Shown here in pieces: positions 19,227 through 29,649 of a DNA stretch of 64,000 nt. The notes under the pieces were generated by a model, which worked only from the letters and a program-made list of their open reading frames with translations, was not told the origin of the DNA and searched no databases. Numbering within the stretch: the first letter of the stretch is position 1; every line of letters starts with the position of its first letter. Position numbers and translations under genes: made by a program. The stretch comes from an uncultured Microcaldota archaeon. GTDB lineage: Archaea > Micrarchaeota > Micrarchaeia > Norongarragalinales > CAINOH01. Location: the NCBI GenBank assembly GCA_903851445.1, contig CAINOH010000024.1, positions 18,080 to 82,079 of the forward strand, given 5' to 3'.

Positions 19227-19889
19227 TTGGAAAAAACCAAGTACAAGCACCTGGCAGCATTCGACTTCGACTCCACGCTGATTGAGGGCGAGGTCATCAA
19301 CGGCATTGCCGAGATTGCCGGAATGGGCGCAATAGTCTCCAAGATAACCAGGAAAGTGGTCGATGGCGAAATCCCGTTCGAGGACGCGCTCCACCAGCGC
19401 TGCGCCATGCTTGAGGGTGTGACAATGCAGGACTGCATGCTTTTGGGCGACCGCATCAAGGTAATGCACAACATCGCGCCAACCATGGAACACCTCAAGT
19501 CGCACGGCTTCTACATCGCAATAATCAGCGCCTCCTTGAACCCCGTTGCGGCACGGGTTGCAAGCAGGCGAGACTTCACCGCAGTTGACCAGTTCCTTTT
19601 CAACACCCTGCGGGCAGACAACGGCAAGCTGACTGGCGACGTTCAAATCAAAGTCAGCGACAAGGGCGCGCTCGTGTTCAAGCTCCAGCAGGAGCTTGGA
19701 ATCCCGAAGACCCACACTATGGCAGTTGGCGACGGCAGCATGGACCTGCCGATGTTCGCCCAGTCCGGCCTGAGCATAGCGTTCAACGCAAAGGAAATCG
19801 CAAAGAAAGCGGCGAGCAAGAGCGTTGATGGAAAGGACCTGGCCAAAATCATCCCGGTTGTGGACGAGTGGCTGGCTAAGACGAAATGA
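19227..19889 (+). CDS. serB: Phosphoserine phosphatase (HAD superfamily)
   Basis: FDFDSTLIEGEVI, ISASLNPVA and AVGDGSMDLPMFAQSGLSIAFNAK; TTG start. Confidence 0.88.
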   Translation: MEKTKYKHLAAFDFDSTLIEGEVINGIAEIAGMGAIVSKITRKVVDGEIPFEDALHQRCAMLEGVTMQDCMLLGDRIKVMHNIAPTMEHLKSHGFYIAIISASLNPVAARVASRRDFTAVDQFLFNTLRADNGKLTGDVQIKVSDKGALVFKLQQELGIPKTHTMAVGDGSMDLPMFAQSGLSIAFNAKEIAKKAASKSVDGKDLAKIIPVVDEWLAKTK

Positions 19890-19966
19890 AGGCCAAATAG
19901 CTTTTGCACTTATTTTTACGAATAAAACGCCTTACGGCCAGTTTTCAAGAATGTAAAAAATTAGTG

Positions 19967-19990
19967 GGGAGGGACTGGCAGGTCCCTCCC
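19967..19990. other. Strong hairpin GGGAGGGAC-TGGCAG-GTCCCTCCC
   Basis: Perfect 9-bp arms, 6-nt loop, in the intergenic space between convergent genes. Confidence 0.75.
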
Positions 19991-20015
19991 AGAATGTTTT
20001 GGGGGTGGGTTGAAC

Positions 20016-20031
20016 TGTGCTCGAAAGCACA
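20016..20031. other. Hairpin TGTGCT-CGAA-AGCACA
   Basis: Perfect 6-bp arms with a tetraloop. Confidence 0.65.
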
Positions 20032-20046
20032 ATTACGCGCGATTCT

Positions 20047-20134
20047 GTGATTCCTTTGCGATTCCTGTTTTGCTTTTCCGTGATTTTGCCGCGATTGGTT
20101 CGCGACTGATTCGGGATTGCTACCCGATTGGAAG
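20047..20134. repeat. Degenerate 11-bp-period GATT array
   Basis: gtgattccttt/gcgattcctgt/tttgcttttcc/gtgattttgcc/gcgattggttc/gcgactgattc/gggattgctac/ccgattggaag. Confidence 0.65.
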
Positions 20135-20566
20135 GTAGTACACTTTCCTTCCTGCCTGCTTCTTGGAAAGCAACCCCGCGACTGCGAGCCTGTTGAGGCG
20201 CGCGCACGCGGCGTTCTTTCCCTTGTAGCCGAACTTGTCGGCCACTTCCTGGGCGATTACCTTGCCCTTTTCCTTGACGAATCCTATGATTTCCATGTCG
20301 ATGTCTGCCACGATGTCCTTTCCGGGCACCGCCGCAACAGCGACCTTTTCCACCGAACTCTTCTCAAGCATCTCCTCAAGCTGCGCGACGCGCCTTTCGA
20401 GGAACTCGAGGCGGTCCAGCTTGGCGTTTATCTCCCTCAGCACGAGGTTGAACGACAATTTCTCGTCGGAAATCTTCGAAAGGTAATACGCCGTTGTCAG
20501 GGCGGGGTCCTTGACGGATTCCTTGAATGAATGGTAATCCGATACGATTCCTTCATCCAAAGCCAT
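20120..20566 (-). CDS. Coiled-coil plus winged-helix putative DNA-binding protein
   Basis: LEFLERRVAQLEEMLE coiled coil; C-terminal IIGFVKEKGKVIAQEVADKFGYKGKNAACARLNRLAVAGLLSKKQAGRKVYYLP wHTH. Confidence 0.75.
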   Translation of the reverse strand: MALDEGIVSDYHSFKESVKDPALTTAYYLSKISDEKLSFNLVLREINAKLDRLEFLERRVAQLEEMLEKSSVEKVAVAAVPGKDIVADIDMEIIGFVKEKGKVIAQEVADKFGYKGKNAACARLNRLAVAGLLSKKQAGRKVYYLPIG

Positions 20567-20592
20567 TTTCGGCACCTTTTTATTTCCGGTTT

Positions 20593-20655
20593 GATTGTTA
20601 CTTATTCGCGATTGCGTCACGAATCGTGAGAATCAATCACGACACAATCATGATT
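20593..20655. promoter_or_regulatory. GATT/AATC-rich palindromic region upstream of wHTH gene
   Basis: CACGA-A-TCGTG, AATCAATC, and perfect AATCATGATT (20646-20655). Confidence 0.55.
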
Positions 20656-20800
20656 CTATTGGGATATTTAAACCTATCTAGACCGCGGTTCGCTTAATCG
20701 CACGAAATCCTCTTTCTTCTCGCAATCTCGCTAAAAAACCTTGGGCTGCCTAATATCCTAGGCGAATTTTAAACGGCGGCTTGCCGAAGGCGTTTAGCAT

Positions 20801-21442
20801 ATGGACATTTTGTGCGTGGCAGATTTGCATGGCGAGGTGCAGGCCAAGCAGTTCCTGTTCGAGTTCATCAAGAGTACCAAGCCGGACGCCATCATCCTTG
20901 CAGGTGACGTGACCTGCGGCAGCGTCTCCTATGCCGAGGACCTGTTCGACGGGCTTGAAAAGACCGGGATTCCTTTTTATGCAGTCCACGGGAACAACGA
21001 CCCCGAGCCCGTGCAGGACTTCTTTGAGGAGACCGGCCACGACCTTGCAGGCAAAAGGACGGTAATCGGCGGAATCCCGTTCTACGGCCTTGGCGGCAGC
21101 GGGCCAACCCCGTTCAACACGGTCTGCGAGTATACCGAGGAGACCATTGGGAAGAAACTTGCAGAGCTGAAGGTGCCGGACAATGAAGAGTTCATTCTGG
21201 TGAGCCACGCTCCGCCGCGCGACTGCGAATCTGACAGGACTTCGCGCGGAAACCACGTGGGAAGCAGGTCGCTGCGCGAGTTCGTGCTGGCAAAGAAGCC
21301 GGCTGTTGTGATTTGCGGCCACGTGCACGAGCAGCACTTGACGGAAAAGCTTGGAGGCACAATCATTGCAAAGGTTGGCACGCTGATGCACAGGAAAGCG
21401 CTCGTGCTTTCCATCCCGGAAGACAAGGTCACGCTGCTTTAG
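20801..21442 (+). CDS. Calcineurin-like metallophosphoesterase
   Basis: DLHG, AGDVTCG, HGNNDPE, VSHAPPRD and CGHVHEQH motifs. Confidence 0.88.
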   Translation: MDILCVADLHGEVQAKQFLFEFIKSTKPDAIILAGDVTCGSVSYAEDLFDGLEKTGIPFYAVHGNNDPEPVQDFFEETGHDLAGKRTVIGGIPFYGLGGSGPTPFNTVCEYTEETIGKKLAELKVPDNEEFILVSHAPPRDCESDRTSRGNHVGSRSLREFVLAKKPAVVICGHVHEQHLTEKLGGTIIAKVGTLMHRKALVLSIPEDKVTLL

Positions 21443-21446
21443 ACCC

Positions 21447-22166
21447 TTGATTGAGGTTTTGATTCCCTTGGCAAATTTCAGGATTGAACAGGACAAGAAA
21501 TTCGACGGCATCTACTGGGCGTTCGACCCTTCAGGAAAGCGGTTCCTTGCAACCAAGAACCTGGTCAGGGGCTTCCGGGTTTCGGATGAGCGCGTAATCA
21601 GCGTAGGCGGGGAGGAGTACCGCTTCTGGGAGCCGTCCAGGAGCAAGCTCTCGGCTGCAATAGTCAAGGGAATCCGGAACCTCCCGATCAAGCCCGGCTC
21701 GTCCGTCCTCTACCTTGGGGCGGCCAACGGAATTACCTCGAGCTTTGTCTCCGACATCATTGGAAAGAAGGGCGTGCTTTACGGGGTAGAAATTTCGGCA
21801 TCTGCAATGGAGGACTTCATTTTCGTCTGCCAGAAGCGCGAGAACATGCTGCCGATACTCGCCGACGCACGCTCCCCCGAAAATTACTCAAACATGGTTG
21901 ACGGCAAGGTCGACGTGGTGTTCGAGGACGTTGCTGACCAGGAGCAGGCGAAAGTGATGATCCGGAACGCCAAAGCTGCGCTCAAGAAGGGCGGCTACGG
22001 CATGCTTGCGGTGAAGGCGCGCTGCATCGACTCCGCAGCAGACCCGAGGAAGATTTTTGCGCAGGTCGAAAAGGAGCTTTCCGAAGACTTTGAAATAGAG
22101 GAGAACCTCGACATCAGCCAGTTCGAGAAGGACCACGAGTTTTTGCTGCTCAAGTACAAGGGATAA
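21447..22166 (+). CDS. flpA: Fibrillarin-like rRNA/tRNA 2'-O-methyltransferase
   Basis: YWAFDPSGKRFLATKNLVRG, WEPSRSKLSAAI, VLYLGAANGITSSFVSDI; TTG start. Confidence 0.9.
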   Translation: MIEVLIPLANFRIEQDKKFDGIYWAFDPSGKRFLATKNLVRGFRVSDERVISVGGEEYRFWEPSRSKLSAAIVKGIRNLPIKPGSSVLYLGAANGITSSFVSDIIGKKGVLYGVEISASAMEDFIFVCQKRENMLPILADARSPENYSNMVDGKVDVVFEDVADQEQAKVMIRNAKAALKKGGYGMLAVKARCIDSAADPRKIFAQVEKELSEDFEIEENLDISQFEKDHEFLLLKYKG

Positions 22167-22298
22167 TAACCGCTTTGCCAACTTGCAACTAATTTAAACC
22201 CCGATTTTCAATATTACTCAGGGTTTTTCATTAAGTTTTAACGGCTGACTGCGCGTTTTCTTTTTCGCAGCAGGAGCCGTATAGGTGGGTGTAAACAA

Positions 22299-24290
<1,992 letters not shown>

Positions 24291-24321
24291 AAAAGGCCGG
24301 ACTTTCTTTTTTCTTCTTCTT

Positions 24322-24771
24322 TTATTTTTTAGAATTAGCTGACTCTGCATTTTTCTTCTCAAGCAATGCTTTCCACTGCTCAATCCGGAACCGCGGGGCG
24401 CTCTTCTGGACTTTGGGGTGCGCAAGCAATGCAGTAAGTTCCCCGGAAGAAAGCGTCTCCGGCTCGCGGACTGCGGTAACATAAGGGAATATCTTTCCAC
24501 TACTTTCGTGCCCGATATCAGTGTGAAATACCGCGACGGTGTTCCCGTTGGCATCAGTCTTGTGGAATAGTGGCTTGCCCTTGTTTAACGCGGCAATTTC
24601 CGGGTCAACCTGCACAAGACCCCGCCGTGAGTCAGACGGTATGCGCCGTATATGTATTCCAAGGCCGTAAAGCGACTTTTCGTCCCGCAACTCTTTCATG
24701 CGTGCAAAATGGTCATCAACGCGTTTTTCAACTGCGGAGACGGATTCCCTGATGCGGTTAAAAAATGCCAT
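24322..24771 (-). CDS. Hypothetical protein
   Basis: 149 aa from MAFFNRIRESVSAVEKRVDDHFARM; no family recognised. Confidence 0.55.
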   Translation of the reverse strand: MAFFNRIRESVSAVEKRVDDHFARMKELRDEKSLYGLGIHIRRIPSDSRRGLVQVDPEIAALNKGKPLFHKTDANGNTVAVFHTDIGHESSGKIFPYVTAVREPETLSSGELTALLAHPKVQKSAPRFRIEQWKALLEKKNAESANSKK

Positions 24772-24787
24772 GAAAATACCACCAACC

Positions 24788-26164
24788 TCATTTCGAGCCG
24801 TACATCTTCTGGTGTTCCTTGAACTTCTCGTAGATTCCATCCGGAAGCACGTCCTGGCCTGCAACCTGCATTGTCTTTAGCGCCTCGAACGTGGCGCGCG
24901 AGCGGAGCACGCAGTAGGGCTTGAGCCCGGCCTTCTCAAGCTCGACTAGGGGGTTCTTGCCTTCCAGGTCGGTTTCCTGCCGGTCAAAAAGCACCACCAG
25001 CCCGGCAAGGTCAAAAGGAACGCCCAGTTTCCGGAGCTTCTCAATCGACTCGAACTTTGTGCCGCCGGTTGTAATCACGTCGTCGACGAAAAGCAGGCGG
25101 TCGCCGGGCTTGAGGTTGCCAACAAGGAGCTTGTCCTTGAGGTCGCCGTAGTCCTTGGTCTCCTTGCGGTCGTAGAGCACGCGCTTGTTTACGCCGAAAA
25201 GTTCGGAAAGCGAGCGCGCAACAGTGGTTGCGATGGGAATTCCCTTGTAAGCAGGCCCGAACACCACGTCAAATTTGTCAAGGAGGCCGTTCTCGTAGAT
25301 GCAAAGGGCAAAGGCGTCGCCTATTGCCTGCAGCGCCTCGCCGTCGTCGAGGTTTCCCGCGTTGAAGAAGTACGCGCTCTTGCGGCCTGACTTGAGCGTG
25401 AAGTCGCCAAAGCGCAGGACCTGCTTTTTGAGAAGAACGGAAAGGAGGGAAGAATGGGAAAATGGCGCTTCAGTGCCGCGCACTGCACCCGTTGGAATGG
25501 AATCGTACAATTCCTTGGCCGCTTTACCCGGGTCTGCTGACTCGATGATGCTGCGGCCCGCTATGAAAAAGTCGCACCCCGCTGCAACCGCCTTGGAAGA
25601 GTCGCCGCCCTGCTTGCCTATCCCGGGCGAGATGATGAGCGTGTCCTTTCCGATTATTTTTCGCGCAACAGCAAGCCGCTCGTAATCGTTTCCCGGAGCC
25701 ACGATTCCGTCCACTCCAGTCTCTTTCGCCATCTTGCAAAGCCGCACGGCCTCGCGCAGTCCGAAGAGGTTGCCCTTTGAAGTCATTGAAACTAGGAGAA
25801 AGACGCCCCGGTTGCGCTTCTTGGCCTCCGCAACAACCGCGGCAACCGCGTCCTGGCCGGAAAACCCGTGGCAGATGATTGCATCAAAGCCAGCGTCGTA
25901 GTAATAGGAGGACTTCATCTGGTTGCTTGAGTCTATGTCCGCAAGCTTGGCGTCGAGTATGACCGGCTTCTGGCCGCAGGCCTTCTTGATTTCAGCGACT
26001 GCATCAGCGTGGCTTTTCTTCCAGTAAAGAGGCATCTCAGGATGCACCTTGACTGCCGCAATGTACGGGGCGCAGGCTTTGGCTGCAGCCATTGCCTTTG
26101 CATAGTCCTTCTCGTCAAGCGAGAGTATGAGCCTGGAGCCGGAAGTGCTGATTTGGAATGCCAT
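24788..26164 (-). CDS. Bifunctional orotidine-5'-phosphate decarboxylase / orotate phosphoribosyltransferase (OMPDC-OPRT order)
   Basis: N-terminal LDAKLADIDSSNQMKS and SPGIGKQGGDSSKAV; C-terminal FGDFTLKSGRKSAYFFNAG and LLFVDDVITTGGTK (PRPP loop). Confidence 0.9.
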   Translation of the reverse strand: MAFQISTSGSRLILSLDEKDYAKAMAAAKACAPYIAAVKVHPEMPLYWKKSHADAVAEIKKACGQKPVILDAKLADIDSSNQMKSSYYYDAGFDAIICHGFSGQDAVAAVVAEAKKRNRGVFLLVSMTSKGNLFGLREAVRLCKMAKETGVDGIVAPGNDYERLAVARKIIGKDTLIISPGIGKQGGDSSKAVAAGCDFFIAGRSIIESADPGKAAKELYDSIPTGAVRGTEAPFSHSSLLSVLLKKQVLRFGDFTLKSGRKSAYFFNAGNLDDGEALQAIGDAFALCIYENGLLDKFDVVFGPAYKGIPIATTVARSLSELFGVNKRVLYDRKETKDYGDLKDKLLVGNLKPGDRLLFVDDVITTGGTKFESIEKLRKLGVPFDLAGLVVLFDRQETDLEGKNPLVELEKAGLKPYCVLRSRATFEALKTMQVAGQDVLPDGIYEKFKEHQKMYGSK

Positions 26165-26269
26165 GGATAACTCACCCAAGAAACGCCCAGTCAAAAAAAG
26201 CGTCACTATCTATACGCTCAAAACAGTTTTTAATCAGGTGACAGCTTATGAATGCACAGGCGGCACGCG

Positions 26270-26656
26270 ATGGAAAAGAGGTTCGACAGCAGGTTTGCTC
26301 TAAAGGCCATACTTGCGGTTGCCATCGTGCTCGCGCTCCTGATGACCTACTCGATATTCCTTCGGAACAAGCCGGAGGGGTTCTCTCTCCTGTATTTCGA
26401 ACCCTCGCAGTACACTGCAGGCAACTACGTTGCAGTCCTTCAAAACCGCGAGAACGGCCAGATGGACTACCAGGTGCAGTTTGACCTTGACAACGCAACC
26501 GTGCAGTCCGTCAACAGGACGCTGCAGGATGGCGAAAAGACCGAGTTTGCCGTCCTTGACTACGCGCCGGGGTTTGCAAAGCCGGGTTCAACCATTGAAA
26601 TCACGGCCAAAAGGCAGAATAGCACTGCGCTCGTAATTTATGCAACCAAGAGGTAG
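26270..26656 (+). CDS. Hypothetical membrane-anchored protein
   Basis: N-terminal TM helix and beta-rich ectodomain; start chosen at MEKRFD. Confidence 0.6.
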   Translation: MEKRFDSRFALKAILAVAIVLALLMTYSIFLRNKPEGFSLLYFEPSQYTAGNYVAVLQNRENGQMDYQVQFDLDNATVQSVNRTLQDGEKTEFAVLDYAPGFAKPGSTIEITAKRQNSTALVIYATKR

Positions 26657-26662
26657 TTTGCC

Positions 26663-27208
26663 ATGAGAATCGGGTTTGTGGACTGCGCATCAAACAAGGC
26701 GGACGCTTTCGAGGCATTCAGCGCAATAACAAACGAGATGGTTGCCGGCGCGCAGCTTGAGCGGCGGACTGCACACGACCTTCTCAAGATTCCCCTCACT
26801 GCAAAGAAGCTCCTAACCGGCGGCTGCGACATTGCAGTGGTGTTCCTGATGCTCTCGGAGGACGACCTTGACGCGATGTCGCTTGTACACGAGAAAATCA
26901 TCGACGTAGAGCTTTCCGCTGAGAAGTTCGTGCTCTTCTGCATAATCTCGGACGAGGAGTACGAAAACGACGAGGAGTTTGAAAACATTGCAGAGTCGCG
27001 GATGAAGACGGTTCTCAAGCTCGCGTCCCAGCTCGAGCTTTCGCCTTCGCAGGTCTCCCAAATCATCGGCGACACGCAGATGACGCAGGCGCTTGCCGAG
27101 CTTTCAGGGTTCTCGGCAGCGGTTTCGGGCGACGACGTTCCAAAGGAAGGCGAGGAGCAGCCTGAGACGGGCTCCGGTTCAGAGACCGGCGGCTCAAGCC
27201 TGTTCTGA
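26663..27208 (+). CDS. Protein resembling archaeal riboflavin synthase (RibC)/lumazine-synthase fold
   Basis: MRIGFVDCASNKADAFEAF, RRTAHDLLKIPLTAKKLLTGGCDIAVVFLML and MSLVHEKIIDVEL resemble RibC; acidic Ser/Gly tail. Confidence 0.45.
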   Translation: MRIGFVDCASNKADAFEAFSAITNEMVAGAQLERRTAHDLLKIPLTAKKLLTGGCDIAVVFLMLSEDDLDAMSLVHEKIIDVELSAEKFVLFCIISDEEYENDEEFENIAESRMKTVLKLASQLELSPSQVSQIIGDTQMTQALAELSGFSAAVSGDDVPKEGEEQPETGSGSETGGSSLF

Positions 27209-27309
27209 TTATTCCAGCGCCCGTTTTTCCCTTCAGGGTTTTGGCACTTTGCTGTAACTCAGTATATTGCCCTTTCGTTTCTTACTCGCGCGTTCATTTC
27301 CTACCGGCT

Positions 27310-27681
27310 TTACCTGAATTTTTTGCGGTCGCGATTAAGACCGGCGTTAAGCACATAGGTTTCTAGGGCGCGCCTTATTTGAGATTCTTCAGGCGCGTTT
27401 ATTTCGGGCTTTTCTGCTTGAAGCTCTTTTTCTTCGGGCTTTTTTACCCGGAGAGCGGTTTCTTTGAGCTTTTCTACTTCAAGCCTTTTTACCGGAAGAG
27501 CTGCTTTTTCGGACTTTTTTACGTTGGGCGTTTTGGCCCCTGAAGGAACTTGCATTGAGGGTTCTCTTTCAGGCGCTTCGTACTTGTACCCAGGTAACGT
27601 TTTCTCGGCAATGTCTTTAATACGAAAAGGAAATGGTTTTCCTTTGTTCGGACGCCGTTCATTCGCCATATTTACAAACAT
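27310..27681 (-). CDS. Hypothetical Lys/Glu-rich protein
   Basis: Degenerate VKKxE repeats in the middle of the protein; low complexity. Confidence 0.4.
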   Translation of the reverse strand: MFVNMANERRPNKGKPFPFRIKDIAEKTLPGYKYEAPEREPSMQVPSGAKTPNVKKSEKAALPVKRLEVEKLKETALRVKKPEEKELQAEKPEINAPEESQIRRALETYVLNAGLNRDRKKFR

Positions 27682-27763
27682 CTCCTAAATTATCTCAACC
27701 TTCTTAAACCTAAACGGCTATTTAATTCCAACTCAATTTTAATACTCCCAGAAGGTAGCAGAA

Positions 27764-28768
27764 ATGTTGCACGCAGATTCAGGTGGAAGGCTTTCGTACA
27801 TAGCCGAGAACACCAAGATAGGCTTGGACTGCTCTGGTGACGTCAACTTTGTCTCGCACGCCCATATGGACCACGCGCCATCATCAAGCAAGGCTGGCCT
27901 GCTCTGCTCGGATGAGACTGCGGAACTCTTGGCCGCAAGGAGCCGGGTGCGCCACAACGGCCACAGCCAGGAAATGACCTTGGGCGAGGTGGACCTGAGC
28001 CTGGCTGACTCGGGCCACGTGCTTGGCTCGCGCCAAGTCATAATCAACGGCGGCGCGGACAAGTTCGTGTACACGGGCGACCTGCGCACCGAGGACTCGA
28101 TTTTGTTCAAGGGCGCAAAGCCGGTTGAATGCGACACGCTCCTGATTGAATCGACTTACGGCCTCCCGCGCTTCTCGTTCCCAAAGCGCGAGGCAACATA
28201 CTCTGACATCACATCCTGGGTAAAGCAGGAGGTTGCCTCGGGCAACTGCGTGGTGCTTGGCGGGTACGCGCTCGGAAAGGCCCAGGAGCTCGTGAAGATT
28301 CTGAACGAGAGGATGGGAATAACGCCCATTGTTTCGGATGAAATTGGCGACGTGTGCGCGGTGTACAAAAGGCACGGAATCCACCTTGACTACGTGACCA
28401 CTTCCTCTGATGAAGGAACCAAGGCGCTTATGCGCAACTTTGTCGCGGTCCTCTCGCAGAACAAGGTCAACTCCAAGATGGCTTCCGCGCTTTCGAGGGA
28501 GTACGGGAAGAAAATCTCAACAGCTGTCGCAACAGGCTGGGCGCAGAGCCCGTCCTGGGGCTTTGATGTTGACCGCGCGTTCTGCCTTTCCGACCACTGC
28601 GACTTTGCGGGCCTGGTTGACTATGTGGCGGCAACCGGCGCACGGAAGGTTTACGTCAACCACGGCTCCTCGCGCGAGTTTGCAAGGGACCTCAAGAAGA
28701 AGGGCGTGAACGCGCTTGCTGTTGACGACATGCGCCCCGCAAAGGGCCAGAAGACGCTTTTGGGCTAG
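27764..28768 (+). CDS. Metallo-beta-lactamase-fold RNA-processing exonuclease-like protein (COG1236-like)
   Basis: SHAHMDH, DSGHVLGSRQ, YTGDLRTEDS, IESTYG and VNHGSSREFA motifs. Confidence 0.8.
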   Translation: MLHADSGGRLSYIAENTKIGLDCSGDVNFVSHAHMDHAPSSSKAGLLCSDETAELLAARSRVRHNGHSQEMTLGEVDLSLADSGHVLGSRQVIINGGADKFVYTGDLRTEDSILFKGAKPVECDTLLIESTYGLPRFSFPKREATYSDITSWVKQEVASGNCVVLGGYALGKAQELVKILNERMGITPIVSDEIGDVCAVYKRHGIHLDYVTTSSDEGTKALMRNFVAVLSQNKVNSKMASALSREYGKKISTAVATGWAQSPSWGFDVDRAFCLSDHCDFAGLVDYVAATGARKVYVNHGSSREFARDLKKKGVNALAVDDMRPAKGQKTLLG

Positions 28769-28845
28769 CAGATGGCAAAAGCCGCGGGCCTAAGACTTGG
28801 TTTAATATTTTGCCCTGCAAGAAAATATTCAGGTGCACAAATATT

Positions 28846-29169
28846 ATGGCAGTTGAAGTTTACATCATCGACGGCAAGGACTACGGAAAGCTCGACAAGC
28901 TTCTTGCGGCTGACCCGTACGCAAAGGACTCCTTCAAGACCGTAGGGTACACGCTCAAGGAATCCAAGGCAATGGGCCTCAAGGGCGGCTCGTACATACT
29001 CTACTTCAAGGCCGAGGACGCCACGCTCCTTTCCGCACTATGCTCAAAGCTCGTCGCCGCAGTAGCCGATGCGAAGAAGGCAGACGCAGAGACAAAGGCA
29101 AAGGTGGAAGCGCAGATTGCGAAGGAAGAGGAAAACGCAACAGCCGGCTTCGGCTCTATTTTTGGATAA
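28846..29169 (+). CDS. Hypothetical protein
   Basis: MAVEVYIIDGKDYGKLDKLL...; plausible ATG 28846 and AT-rich upstream. Confidence 0.6.
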   Translation: MAVEVYIIDGKDYGKLDKLLAADPYAKDSFKTVGYTLKESKAMGLKGGSYILYFKAEDATLLSALCSKLVAAVADAKKADAETKAKVEAQIAKEEENATAGFGSIFG

Positions 29170-29179
29170 GAAAAAAGAG

Positions 29180-29282
29180 TGGACTCAGCGGGACTTTCCT
29201 TCCCGGGCCGCTTGGCCTGGAAATTTCGAACCCGCAGCCTCTTGCATGCCATGCAAGCGATCTACCGTTGATCTATGAGCCC
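29180..29282 (-). tRNA. tRNA-Ala(GGC) with 31-nt intron in T-loop (59/60)
   Basis: Acceptor GGGCTCA/TGAGTCC with G3-U70 wobble; anticodon arm CTTGC-ATGGCAT-GCAAG; T-stem GCGGG/CCCGC only forms after intron removal. Confidence 0.9.
29194..29224 (-). other. Predicted non-canonical tRNA intron (T-loop 59/60)
   Basis: Inner helix TTTCC/GGGAA plus GGCC-AAGC-GGCC hairpin; 4-nt (TTCG/GGAA, 3 pairs) plus 3-nt bulges AA|A and AG|T. Confidence 0.85.
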
Positions 29283-29366
29283 AAAAAATAGGATTTGGGG
29301 AAGTTGTAGCGCGACTGCCTGCACAAGACGCCCTTGCGCGTGGTGGGCCGGTCGCCTGCCCGAGGC

Positions 29367-29591
29367 TTATACCGGCGAGACGAACACTACCGTGTCACCG
29401 CGCAGGAGGACCGTGCCAAGCTTGCGCTTGAGCTCCCCGTTCTTGAGCTCCTCGCCATTCTCGATGACCAGGTTCATATGCACGTCGAAGCTGGACAGTG
29501 TGCCGCGGACCTCCACGTCGCCCTTGAGGCGCACGAGCACATTGTTGTTCAGTGCGTTGTTAAGAATGTCAAACGGCCGCTTTTCTGCCAA
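29367..29591 (-). CDS. Sm-like archaeal protein (LSm/SmAP)
   Basis: [44 protein letters not shown] and [16 protein letters not shown] Sm1/Sm2 motifs. Confidence 0.9.
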   Translation of the reverse strand: MAEKRPFDILNNALNNNVLVRLKGDVEVRGTLSSFDVHMNLVIENGEELKNGELKRKLGTVLLRGDTVVFVSPV

Positions 29592-29649
29592 ATTATTTTA
29601 CACCTCTAAAAAAATACCAAATAGGTTCTGGCTTGAATGGAATAAAAAA

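Noticed and set aside
29001-29252. 83-aa minus ORF overlapping tRNA-Ala
   Set aside because: Starts inside the tRNA and runs antisense to the 28846-29169 gene.
29180-29282. Reading the Ala tRNA as a degenerate pseudogene because its T-stem seems unpaired
   Set aside because: Removing a 31-nt BHB intron restores the T-stem, G3-U70 pair and acceptor stem completely.
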